Assembly: GCA_016215645.1 (NCBI GenBank) | Contig: JACRIX010000051.1 | Span: 1-64,000 of the forward strand | Source of the DNA: Rhodocyclales bacterium | Lineage (GTDB): Bacteria; Pseudomonadota; Gammaproteobacteria; Burkholderiales; Rhodocyclaceae | Direction of reading: 5' to 3' | DNA length: 64,000 bases | In this document: piece by piece, positions 1 through 7,935 of the stretch | How positions within the stretch are numbered: the first letter of the stretch is position 1 | How the letters are laid out: the number at the start of each line of letters is the position of its first letter | The notes under the pieces: generated by a model | The model's database searches: none | What the model was told of the DNA's origin: nothing | Seen by the model: the letters and a program-made list of their open reading frames with translations, nothing else | Position numbers and translations under genes: made by a program

Positions 1-5
1 ATGGC

Positions 6-211
6 GTTGAGGCCAGACGCGGATGGATGCAAGGCGGAGGACGCCGGCAAGGGTAATCCCTTGCCAAGTCCGACAACGCCGCAGACGCCGTGTCTGGCCT
101 CAACCCGAAGGGCCGGGTCGAATTGGGCGCGCTGCGGCGTTGCGGCTCCTGGCGAGGTATGAACATCGCGGCGTCGCCGCGCCTTGCATCGCATCCCAAT
201 TCGATCCCGGC
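6..211. repeat. Nested inverted-repeat intergenic element
   Basis: The first 239 bases hold no convincing gene. Two inverted-repeat pairs are visible. GTTGAGGCCAGAC at 6-18 is the exact reverse complement of 92-104. An imperfect pair, GCCGGGTCGAATTGGG at 112-127 against 195-211, encloses a GC-rich dyad. The layout is that of an interspersed palindromic element rather than a gene. Its left limit may lie outside the window. Confidence 0.55.
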
Positions 212-239
212 GCCACCGTCGCATGATTGTGAACACGCC

Positions 240-1040
240 CTAAGGACTGAGCCCGGAGAGTCCGCCTTGCGCGGCGACCCGGTCCGCCACCCCAATCAGA
301 TGTCCGCGTTGCAGTTCGAGCGCGATCTGCAGCAGGATGGGCCGCAGCTGGGCCTCCTTCATGCCGGGTTTGACGCGCGGGTCATAGAGCATCTTCAGCA
401 GCAGCCAGTCGAGCCCGGTGAGGAAGCTGCGCACCGTGCCATGGTGGAAGATCGTCGGCATCGGTATCGCCGTGTCGTTCGCCAGGCCCAGCATGTGGGT
501 CAGCTCTTCGGTCACGCAGCCGATCAGCTCGCCCTTGCCGCGCGCCCGGTCCACCGGGATCATCGCCACGGCACGAACGATGGCGCCCCTGGGCCCGACG
601 CGGAAGCTTGCCAGGCACATGCTGTCGCGATAGAAGCCCTCGCGCCGGCCGTCGCTGTCGGCGCCCATATGGGACCGGGTGTCCGCCTCCAGTTGATCCT
701 CGCGGGTGAGGACCACCACGTAGTTCGCCTGCTCCGCGGTCGCTGCCGCGTCGATGCTGTGCCCGGTGATCTGCGCCAGGTGGATCAGGTGGGTCTCCAC
801 CAGTCGGGCATGGAGCGCTTCCTCGCCGACACGATGGACAATCGCATAACGGATCGGCACCGTCCATTTTCGTACCGGATTGACGCGTGTCGAATACCCG
901 CTTTTCAGCGCCAGTTCGACGAAGGCATCCACAAGGGCATCAGGGGTTTTCCATCGCGACTCAGAGTCGGCATTTGCCGCCGATGCGCCGCCCAGCACCA
1001 AACCGAGCAGCAGTCCCAGCCATCGGACCGCGAGCCACAT
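240..1040 (-). CDS. DUF2927-like secreted protein
   Basis: Product of 266 residues with an N-terminal hydrophobic signal segment (residues about 1-24, ending near ASAANA), so it is probably exported. The central and C-terminal part resembles DUF2927 proteins: a stretch around CVTEELTHMLGLANDT matches the family pattern of a Cys, an acidic pair and a Gly-Leu-x-Asn-Asp turn. The function of the family is not known. The gene stands alone, transcribed leftward, with no close operon partner in the window. The family assignment is by motif recall and is moderately sure; signal peptide and reading frame are clear. Confidence 0.75.
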   Translation of the reverse strand: MWLAVRWLGLLLGLVLGGASAANADSESRWKTPDALVDAFVELALKSGYSTRVNPVRKWTVPIRYAIVHRVGEEALHARLVETHLIHLAQITGHSIDAAATAEQANYVVVLTREDQLEADTRSHMGADSDGRREGFYRDSMCLASFRVGPRGAIVRAVAMIPVDRARGKGELIGCVTEELTHMLGLANDTAIPMPTIFHHGTVRSFLTGLDWLLLKMLYDPRVKPGMKEAQLRPILLQIALELQRGHLIGVADRVAAQGGLSGLSP

Positions 1041-1180
1041 GACCGTTCCCCTGCGCGGGGCCGGGTTCCTTCACCTCGCCCACCTTCACGGCGCGGACGG
1101 GCGACGAACCGCCCTCAAACCCAGTGTAGCCCAGAACTCCGGGACATCCACTATACGGGGAGCGCTCGCGACCACCGGGT

Positions 1181-1204
1181 CGCCGTCCCGTCAGCGCCGA
1201 CTTT
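1181..1204 (-). repeat. Dispersed GTCGGCGCTG element, copy 1
   Basis: Intergenic copy of a roughly 24-bp dispersed sequence with the pattern RRAGTCGGCGCTGRCG, two variable bases, ACGGCG. Read on the minus strand it is AAAGTCGGCGCTGACG-GG-ACGGCG. It lies just beyond the 3' end of the pirin gene. Confidence 0.7.
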
Positions 1205-1209
1205 TACTA

Positions 1210-1929
1210 TCAGCGGCCGGGAAGCTCACGGGGCCGCAGGTCGAACAGCAGTACTTCGGCGTCCTGGCCGCCGTCGAAGCTCAGGGTTCCGGCTTCGCGG
1301 ATGCGCGCCCCGTCGCCCTCGGTCATTGCCATGCCGTTGATGCGCACGCTGCCGCGTGCGACATGCACGTAAGCGTGGCGGTTTGCCGCCAGCACGAACT
1401 CGGCGCGTTCGGCGCCGTCGAACAGCCCGGCGTAGACGCGAGCATCCTGATACACGCCGAGCGATCCATCGGCCGCATCCGGCGAGATGATCAGGCGCAG
1501 GCGGCCGCGCTTCTCGGCCTCGGCGAATTGCGTCTGCTGGTAGCGCGGTGCTACACGCTGGCGGTCGGGCATGATCCAGATCTGCAGGAAGTGCACGCGC
1601 TCCGTGGCTGAAGGGTTGAACTCGCTGTGGGCGATGCCGGTTCCCGCGCTCATCATCTGCACCTCGCCGGGGCGGATCACCGAACCCGTGCCCATCGAGT
1701 CCTTGTGTTCCAGCGCACCTTCCAGCACGTAGGAAAAGATCTCCATGTCGCGGTGCGGATGGGTGCCGAAGCCCATGCCGGGCTCGACGCGATCGTCATT
1801 GATCACCAGCAGGTCGGAAAACCCGACCTGCTTCGGATCGTGGTAATGGCCGAAGGAAAACGTGTGGCGTGAGTCGAGCCAGCCGAAGTTGGCGACGCCG
1901 CGATCCGTGGCTTTGCGCAGTTCGAGCAT
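1210..1929 (-). CDS. Pirin family protein (YhhW-type)
   Basis: A 239-residue bicupin. The N-terminal cupin carries the metal-binding cluster THPHRDME followed by a downstream His in the AGTGIAHSE motif, the standard pirin/quercetinase ligand set. The start region (LRKATDRG, HTFSFGHYHD) is typical of YhhW-like pirins. These are cytosolic redox-linked metalloproteins; some oxidise quercetin, but the substrate here cannot be inferred. It lies directly downstream of a flavodoxin gene on the same strand, divergent from a LysR regulator, suggesting a small stress or quinone-redox operon. Length is normal for the family. Confidence 0.92.
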   Translation of the reverse strand: MLELRKATDRGVANFGWLDSRHTFSFGHYHDPKQVGFSDLLVINDDRVEPGMGFGTHPHRDMEIFSYVLEGALEHKDSMGTGSVIRPGEVQMMSAGTGIAHSEFNPSATERVHFLQIWIMPDRQRVAPRYQQTQFAEAEKRGRLRLIISPDAADGSLGVYQDARVYAGLFDGAERAEFVLAANRHAYVHVARGSVRINGMAMTEGDGARIREAGTLSFDGGQDAEVLLFDLRPRELPGR

Positions 1930-1953
1930 TTGGTTTCCTCCGGTTTTTGCCGC

Positions 1954-2529
1954 TTAACGGTTCCAGCGTGCGGCGGTGTCGGCGACGCGGGCGCCGAACA
2001 GGCGCGCGGTTTCCAGGTCGCCGGGCGGCGGTCCTTCCTCGGGGCTGGAGTCGGACGGCGATTGCGCCATGGCGCCGGAGAAGGCGCCCAGCCAATTGAC
2101 GTCGTTGCGCTGCGCCGCCTTGCTGTTGGCCGGCATCATGCCGGTGCCGACCCAGACCATGCCCTGCTGCATCGACAGCGCGAACAGGTAGTTGAGGGTC
2201 TGCACCTTGTCGCCGTTCATCGAAGCCGAGTTGGTGAAGCCGGCGGCGATCTTGTTCTTCCACGTCGAGCTGAACCAGGCCTTGGAACTGGCGTCGGCGA
2301 AGCGCTTGAACTGCCACGAGGGCCCGCCCATGTAGGTCGGCGTGCCGAAGACGATGGCATCGGCGGCGTCCAGCTTTTCCCAGGCGCCCTCGGCCAGCTG
2401 GCCTTCGGCATTGATCTCGACCAGCTCGGCGGTGGCGCCACTGACGCTTGCGGCGCCCTGGCAGACGGCCTCGGCCTGCTTGCGGGTATGGCCGTAGCCA
2501 CTGTGATAGACAACAACGGTGTGCGACAT
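1954..2529 (-). CDS. Flavodoxin-family NAD(P)H-dependent oxidoreductase
   Basis: A 191-residue flavodoxin-fold protein similar to WrbA-type quinone reductases. The FMN phosphate loop HSGYGHTRKQ is at the N-terminus and the second flavin loop reads GTPTYMGGPS. I place the start at the ATG at 2529 (MSHTVVVYH), because GGAGGT sits about seven bases upstream; an earlier in-frame ATG at 2550 would add seven residues and lies before that ribosome-binding site. It is followed by pirin in the same direction, so the two are probably co-transcribed and controlled by the divergent LysR gene. Likely role: two-electron reduction of quinones or related acceptors. Confidence 0.9.
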   Translation of the reverse strand: MSHTVVVYHSGYGHTRKQAEAVCQGAASVSGATAELVEINAEGQLAEGAWEKLDAADAIVFGTPTYMGGPSWQFKRFADASSKAWFSSTWKNKIAAGFTNSASMNGDKVQTLNYLFALSMQQGMVWVGTGMMPANSKAAQRNDVNWLGAFSGAMAQSPSDSSPEEGPPPGDLETARLFGARVADTAARWNR

Positions 2530-2716
2530 GGTTGATACCTCCGGTTTCATAGCTTCGATTTTGACGATGATGGATTCCGATAAAATCCCCCAACGTCCTG
2601 CGGTTTAAAGTTGAGTAGAATTATCAGGTAAGCGCAGTATCAGTGATTGCAAGGTTTTCTGTCGTGAGACTTTTCCCGGCGTAACATCGAAAAATTCGAA
2701 TCTATACCCCGATTCC

Positions 2717-3613
2717 ATGCTCAAACTGAGCCTAGACGCCATCGAAATCATCGACGCCATCGATCGTGGCGGCTCCTTTGCCGCCGCCGCCGAGGCCTTG
2801 CACAAGGTGCCGTCGACGATCTCCTACACCGTGGCCAAGCTGGAAGAGCAACTCGGTTTTCCGCTGTTCGTCCGCCGCGGGCCGCGTGTCAGCCTGACGC
2901 CGGCCGGCAGCGAACTGCTCAGCGAAGGCCGCTGGCTGTTGCGCTCGGCGGCGGACCTCGAATCGCGCCTGCGCCGCATCGCCACCGGCTACGAATCCGA
3001 ACTGCGCCTGGTGCATGACTCGCTGTTGCCGGCCGCCGCGCTGGTCGAACACATCCGCGCCTTCGAGGCGCTGGGTTGCGGCACGCGCCTGCGCATCGGC
3101 ACCGAAGTCATGACCGGCAACTGGGAGGCCCTGCGCGAAGGCCGGGCCGACCTGGTGCTGGCGATCGGCGATCCGCCGTCCGGGTTTGCCCAGCATGCCA
3201 CCCGCCTGCGCGCCATCGACTTCGTCTTCTGCGTGGCGCCGTCGCATCCGCTGGCGCGCGTCACGCATCCGCTGAGTGACGAGGATCTGCTGGAGCATAC
3301 GGCGATCGTCGTCGCCGACAGCGCGCGCCTGCTGCCGGCGCGCAGCATCGGCTTCGTCGCCGGACGCTCGCGCATCACCGTGGCCAACATCGAGGCCAAG
3401 ATCGAATTGCAGCGCGCCGGCCTGGGTTACGGCTTCCTGCCGCGCTGCCGGATCGCGGCAGCCCTGAAGCAGCGGGAGCTGGTCGAGGTGGCGGTGGCCG
3501 AACCGCGCGCCGCCGAACCCTTGTGGCTGGCCTGGACCGCAAGCGATGAAGGCGCGGCGCTGAAGTGGTGGCGCGCCCGCCTGCAGGCGCCCGATGCGCT
3601 GGCCGTGCCCTGA
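2717..3613 (+). CDS. LysR family transcriptional regulator
   Basis: A 298-residue LysR-type regulator: winged helix-turn-helix at residues about 5-62 (GGSFAAAAEALHKVPSTIS, then QLGFPLFVRRG) and a substrate-binding domain from about residue 90. It is transcribed divergently from the flavodoxin-pirin pair with a 187-bp gap, the usual arrangement for a LysR protein controlling its neighbour. The effector is unknown. The A+T-rich stretch at about 2600-2715 presumably holds both promoters and the operator. The start ATG at 2717 gives the expected family N-terminus. Confidence 0.93.
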   Translation: MLKLSLDAIEIIDAIDRGGSFAAAAEALHKVPSTISYTVAKLEEQLGFPLFVRRGPRVSLTPAGSELLSEGRWLLRSAADLESRLRRIATGYESELRLVHDSLLPAAALVEHIRAFEALGCGTRLRIGTEVMTGNWEALREGRADLVLAIGDPPSGFAQHATRLRAIDFVFCVAPSHPLARVTHPLSDEDLLEHTAIVVADSARLLPARSIGFVAGRSRITVANIEAKIELQRAGLGYGFLPRCRIAAALKQRELVEVAVAEPRAAEPLWLAWTASDEGAALKWWRARLQAPDALAVP

Positions 3614-3718
3614 CGCCCATGGCTTCGGCAACGACCCTTGCATCATGAATCGTCCGTACCCTTGCCCGGCAAAGGGCGAGCAAACTCGACCCGCCCCCCT
3701 TCCCGCTGCGCGGTCCAC

Positions 3719-3797
3719 GGCTGGCTTTGCACAGCCAGCCGGCTGCGGCGGCGCGACGCATGCGTCGCGAATTCCCGCCTCGCCCCCTCGCGGGGGG
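3719..3797. repeat. Intergenic palindrome cluster
   Basis: The 248-bp gap between the LysR and MFS genes has no gene but three dyads in a row: a stem-loop at 3719-3740 (GGCTGGC/GCCAGCC arms), a perfect 18-bp palindrome CGCGACGCATGCGTCGCG at 3752-3769, and a C5/G5 stem at 3783-3797. There is no U-run, so it looks like a REP/BIME-type repeat rather than a simple terminator. Confidence 0.55.
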
Positions 3798-3861
3798 TTC
3801 CTAATCGGCTCGCTTCGCTCGATATCACTTGTGGCCCATCCGGTCGTTTCGCATTGAGTCG

Positions 3862-5127
3862 ATGACCACCACGTCCCCCCTCGACCCGCGCCGCGAACGC
3901 ATGCTGCTGCTGACCCTGGCCGGAATCCAGTTCGCCCACATCCTCGACTTCATGATCATGATGCCGCTGGGCCCGGTGCTGATGAAGGAACTCGGCGTCG
4001 GCACCCACGAGTTCGGGCTTCTCGTTTCGTCCTACACCTTCTCGGCGGCCTTCACCGGCCTCCTGGCGGCGATGTTCGTCGATCGCTTCGAGCGCAAGCG
4101 CCTGCTGCTCACCATGTTCGGCCTGTTCGCCGTGGCCACGCTGGCCTGCGGCCTGGCGCCGGGCTACTGGACCCTGCTGGTGGCGCGCGGCACGGCCGGC
4201 GCCTTCGGCGGCGTACTGGGCTCGATGGTGCAGACCATGGTCGGCGACCTGATTCCCTTCGAACGTCGCGGCCGCGCCAGCGGCACCATCATGTCGGCGT
4301 TTTCGTTATCCACCGTCGCCGGGGTGCCGCTCTCGCTTTACCTCGCCAACCATTTCGGCTGGCGCTTCCCGTTCTACTTCATTGCGCTGCTTTCCTGCGG
4401 CCTGCTGGCGCTGGGCTGGAAAATGCTGCCGGTATTGCGCGGGCACCTGCCGAGCGCGATGGTGAGCGAGACCGAGCGCGCCCACCCCTTGTCGGCCATG
4501 CGCGCCGTGCTGGCCGACGCCAACCACCGTCGCGCCCTGACCTTCATGGCCCTGATCATGGTCTCCGGTTTCAGCGTGATTCCCTACATCACGATCTACA
4601 TCACCTCCAACGTCAACATCCGCCTGGAGGACATTCCGCTGATCTATCTGTTCGGCGGCTGCGCCACCTTCTTTACCTCGCGCCTGATCGGGCGCCTGGC
4701 CGACCGCCACGGCAAGATCCGCGTCTATCGCCTCGTCGCCTTTGCCTCGCTGCTGCCGCTGCTGGTGATCACCCACCTGTGGCCGGTGCCGCTGTGGCTG
4801 CTGATCGTCTGGTCCACCGTGTTCTTCATCCTGGTGCCGGGGCGCATGGTGCCGGCCATGGCGGTGGTCACCTCGGCGGCACAGCCGCGCCTGCGCGGCA
4901 CCTTCATGTCGATGAACGGCGCGGTGCAACAACTGGCATCCGGCATCGCCTCCTGGCTGGGCGGGGTGATGATTGCGGCGGATGCCACGGGGCGGGTGGT
5001 CGGTTACAACCATGTCGGCTGGCTGGCGGCATTGGCCACTTTGCTGGCCATCGCCTACGTCGGCCGCATCCACATGCACACCGGATCTCCGCCGCCGGCG
5101 GTTGCCCCGTTGCCGGCGGCGGAATAG
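3862..5127 (+). CDS. MFS transporter
   Basis: A 421-residue major facilitator with about twelve hydrophobic segments. The loop 2-3 signature appears as DRFERKRLLL and the second-half equivalent as LADRHGKIRVYR. Substrate is not predictable; this branch is often annotated as drug or sugar efflux (AraJ/YdhP-like). The start is the ATG at 3862 (MTTTSPLDPR); an upstream TTG in the same frame lies inside the repeat-rich region and is unlikely. It ends 4 bp from the end of the convergent acetyltransferase gene. Confidence 0.88.
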   Translation: MTTTSPLDPRRERMLLLTLAGIQFAHILDFMIMMPLGPVLMKELGVGTHEFGLLVSSYTFSAAFTGLLAAMFVDRFERKRLLLTMFGLFAVATLACGLAPGYWTLLVARGTAGAFGGVLGSMVQTMVGDLIPFERRGRASGTIMSAFSLSTVAGVPLSLYLANHFGWRFPFYFIALLSCGLLALGWKMLPVLRGHLPSAMVSETERAHPLSAMRAVLADANHRRALTFMALIMVSGFSVIPYITIYITSNVNIRLEDIPLIYLFGGCATFFTSRLIGRLADRHGKIRVYRLVAFASLLPLLVITHLWPVPLWLLIVWSTVFFILVPGRMVPAMAVVTSAAQPRLRGTFMSMNGAVQQLASGIASWLGGVMIAADATGRVVGYNHVGWLAALATLLAIAYVGRIHMHTGSPPPAVAPLPAAE

Positions 5128-5131
5128 GCCG

Positions 5132-7780
5132 CTAGGCGGCGCTCGCCGCGCGCAATGGCAAACGCATGTCGACCACGCCGGGCCCGGTCTTGAGTTCGAA
5201 ACCCAGCTTGCGCGCGAGATCCTGCATGCGGATGTTTTCGCTCAGGGTTTCACCGCGCAGCTCGCCGATGCCACGATTGCGCGCGCAGGCGATCAGGCTT
5301 TCCATCAGCACGCGGCCGAGGCCGCCACCCTTGACGTCCGAGGCGACCAGGATGGCGAACTCCGCCACGGCGTTGTCCGGATCGGCCACCATGCGCGCCT
5401 CGCCCAACGAGCGTTCGGTGCCATTCGCATCGCGCTCGATGGCGACCAGGGCGATTTCGCGGTCGTAGTCGATCTGCGTGAAGCGCGCCAGCTGCGAGCG
5501 CGGCAGCTTGCGCATGGTGCCGAAAAAGCGCATCCGCGAATCCTCGGGGTCGAGCGAGGCGATCAGGTCGGCCAGGGTGGTTTCGTCCTCGGGGCGGATC
5601 GGCCGGATCAGCAACTGGCGGCCGCACCAGTCGATATGTTGTTCGAGTTCCTTGGGGTAGGGACGGATGGCGAAGCGGCGGAAACCGACGCGGCGGCCGC
5701 GCTTCTCGACATGGATGCGCCGCTCGCGGGCGACCACCCCGCTGGTTTCGACATGGAGGGCGTCAAGCTCGATGGCGGTGATTTCATCGATGTCGGTGAG
5801 CAACTGGGAAACGCGCACCAGGGCGGTGGCGAGCGCGGTTTCGAGGGCCTCGCGTGCATCCTCGGGTGCGTCGCGGACGAAGCCGCCGCGGGCCACGAGG
5901 TCCATTGCCAGGCGGCGGTTGAGCGGCGGCAGGGCGACGAAATTGCGCTGACTGGCGATGCCGGCCTCGCCGAGATAGATCACCGGCCCGAACACCGTGT
6001 CGTCGGCGACGCCCAGGCGCAGCGCCGGCATGCCGCTGCGCGCGGCGCTGGGCCGCAGGCGGTAGCCACTGACGCGGGTCCCCGGAAACTCGATGCGGGC
6101 CCGTGCGCGCAAGCCGCGCGTAGCGATGCGGATGTCCTCGGGCGAGCGCAGCTCGCGCGCCACCAGCGTGTGCTCAAGATCGTTGGCCAGCGCCAGCGCC
6201 AGGTCGATCGGGTAGCCGATGCCATCGGCGGTGACGATGGCCTCATCGATGTTGGCCGCCGGGCTTGCCTCGTCGGATTCGATGCCATAGGCCAGCAGCA
6301 ACTGGCGCGCGGCGCGCGGGGGCAGGACGGCGGCGCCGGCGTCCAGCGTCTCGGCGACGGCGGCGCGGGCGCGTTCGATGTTGGGCACGAAGTCCTCGGC
6401 CACCGAGGGCGGCATCTGCAGCAGCAGTTCGCGGTTGCGCTCGTAATTGACGATGCCGAGAAAAATGCCGATGGCCTTCTCCGGCGAATCGTGGGCGAGC
6501 ACGCCCTGGGCTGCCGCCACTTGCTGCGCCTCCTGCATGGCGCTACCGCCGACCCAGCAGGTAAAGATGTTCTTGACGGTGTTCTTCGCCGCCGCGCCGA
6601 TTGCCATCGCCACCTCGTTGCCGAAGGCGAAGGGCGAGGGCGAATACACCGTGAGCACGGCGTCGATGCCCTTGTCGGCCAGCAGCGCTTCGAGCGCGGT
6701 GGTCCAGCTGGCGGGGCTTAGGTCCGGGGGCAGGGCCAGCGGGTTGCCAGGGGTCGTGCCGACGCGCATCAGGCTGGCCAATTGCGCCGCCGTCTCCGGG
6801 GCGAGCCGGGCAAGTTGGCCGCCATACCTCAGCAGGGCGCTGGCGGCGATGCGGCCCAGTCCCTGGCCGTTGCCGACGATGGCCAGGCGTTCGCCGCGCA
6901 GCGGACGCACCCGCGCCATGGCCTCGGCGGCGTCGAAGAGATCTTCCAGCGTGTCGATGCGGATCCAGCCGGCGCGGCGCAGGGCCGAGTCATAGACGTC
7001 GTCGCTGCGGAAGGGCTGCACACGATCGCCGCGCCGGTCGAGGCGCTCGCCGCGCATCGCCACCACCGGCTTGTTGCGTGCCGCCGCGCGTGCCGCCGAC
7101 ATGAACTTGCGGGCCGCCGGCGCGGTTTCGAACTGCACCAGGATGGCCTCGGTCTCGGGATCCTCCGCCAGCCAGTCGAGCACGTCGGCCAGGTCGATGT
7201 CGAGCCCGGCCGCCAGATGTACCACGGCGGAAAAGCCGATGCCCTTGCTCGCGGCGCGATCCAGCGCCGCCGCCGCGATGGCCGCCGACTGCACCACCAG
7301 CGCAATCTTGCCGCGCCTGGCCATCACCGGCGAGACGCTGGCGTTGAGACCGCAGGAGGGCACCACCAGACCGCCGCTGCCGGGACCCAGCACCCGCACC
7401 AGCCGGGGGCGGGCGGCGTCGAGCACCGCCTTGCGCGCCTGGGCCACCTGTTCCTCGCCCAGCGTTTCGTGCAGGGACGGCCCGATCAGCACCGCACGCG
7501 TGCCGCGCTCGCCAAGCTCGGCAACAATGCCGGCGACGTCGCGCAAGGGGGCACAGATCACGGCCAGGTCGGGCACGGTCTCCAGTTCGGAAACATGCAT
7601 GTGGGCGCCCAGGCCGAACAGCGACTGCTTCCTGGCCCGGGCGCGCAGGATCGGCCCCGTGAAGCCGCCGCCCTCGAGGTTGCGCAGCACGACGTCGGCA
7701 TAGCATCCGGGATGGCCGCCTTCGGCGACCACGGCGACGGAGCGCGGATGGAACAGGAAATCGAGGTTGCGGACGGTCAT
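5132..7780 (-). CDS. patZ: Pat-type CoA-ligase-like / GNAT lysine acetyltransferase
   Basis: An 882-residue multidomain protein in the order of the Pat/YfiQ family. An NDP-forming acyl-CoA synthetase module comes first: CoA-binding Rossmann domain at about 5-130 (LFHPRSVAVVAEG), succinyl-CoA ligase-like flavodoxin domains to about 450, and a degenerate ATP-grasp at about 480-690. A C-terminal GNAT domain at about 695-870 has the acetyl-CoA loop DVKGGGLGRVLM. Homologues acetylate lysines of acetyl-CoA synthetase and other central enzymes, with the ligase part serving a regulatory rather than catalytic role. The ATP-grasp metal-site region reads AIELDALHV instead of the usual NPL-containing motif, consistent with lost ligase activity. 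Monocistronic, divergent from the restriction enzyme gene. Confidence 0.9.
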   Translation of the reverse strand: MTVRNLDFLFHPRSVAVVAEGGHPGCYADVVLRNLEGGGFTGPILRARARKQSLFGLGAHMHVSELETVPDLAVICAPLRDVAGIVAELGERGTRAVLIGPSLHETLGEEQVAQARKAVLDAARPRLVRVLGPGSGGLVVPSCGLNASVSPVMARRGKIALVVQSAAIAAAALDRAASKGIGFSAVVHLAAGLDIDLADVLDWLAEDPETEAILVQFETAPAARKFMSAARAAARNKPVVAMRGERLDRRGDRVQPFRSDDVYDSALRRAGWIRIDTLEDLFDAAEAMARVRPLRGERLAIVGNGQGLGRIAASALLRYGGQLARLAPETAAQLASLMRVGTTPGNPLALPPDLSPASWTTALEALLADKGIDAVLTVYSPSPFAFGNEVAMAIGAAAKNTVKNIFTCWVGGSAMQEAQQVAAAQGVLAHDSPEKAIGIFLGIVNYERNRELLLQMPPSVAEDFVPNIERARAAVAETLDAGAAVLPPRAARQLLLAYGIESDEASPAANIDEAIVTADGIGYPIDLALALANDLEHTLVARELRSPEDIRIATRGLRARARIEFPGTRVSGYRLRPSAARSGMPALRLGVADDTVFGPVIYLGEAGIASQRNFVALPPLNRRLAMDLVARGGFVRDAPEDAREALETALATALVRVSQLLTDIDEITAIELDALHVETSGVVARERRIHVEKRGRRVGFRRFAIRPYPKELEQHIDWCGRQLLIRPIRPEDETTLADLIASLDPEDSRMRFFGTMRKLPRSQLARFTQIDYDREIALVAIERDANGTERSLGEARMVADPDNAVAEFAILVASDVKGGGLGRVLMESLIACARNRGIGELRGETLSENIRMQDLARKLGFELKTGPGVVDMRLPLRAASAA

Positions 7781-7872
7781 GGCGGCGCCGGAAGGAGGTG
7801 GGTGCGGTGCAGGGCGGCAGCTGTGGATTCTGCCATAGTGATCAGGCGCGAATGGATGTCACGCTCCAGGCC

Positions 7873-7896
7873 GGAGTCGGCGATGACGGCACGGCC
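7873..7896 (+). repeat. Dispersed GTCGGCGCTG element, copy 2
   Basis: Intergenic copy: GGAGTCGGCGATGACG-GC-ACGGCC. It has two mismatches to the pattern and lies upstream of the restriction-methylation gene. Confidence 0.55.
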
Positions 7897-7920
7897 TGCG
7901 CCCGGGGCGGCCAAGCCCGC

Positions 7921-7926
7921 TACAAT
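7921..7926 (+). promoter_or_regulatory. Possible -10 box, near-leaderless transcript
   Basis: TACAAT lies nine bases before the ATG at 7936. No Shine-Dalgarno sequence is visible between them, so the transcript could be leaderless or nearly so. There is no convincing -35 box at the matching distance. Confidence 0.35.
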
Positions 7927-7935
7927 CCCGCCATC

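Noticed and set aside
90-1340. A 416-codon plus-strand open frame
   Set aside because: Runs through a repeat and antisense to the DUF2927 and pirin genes, which have clear motifs.
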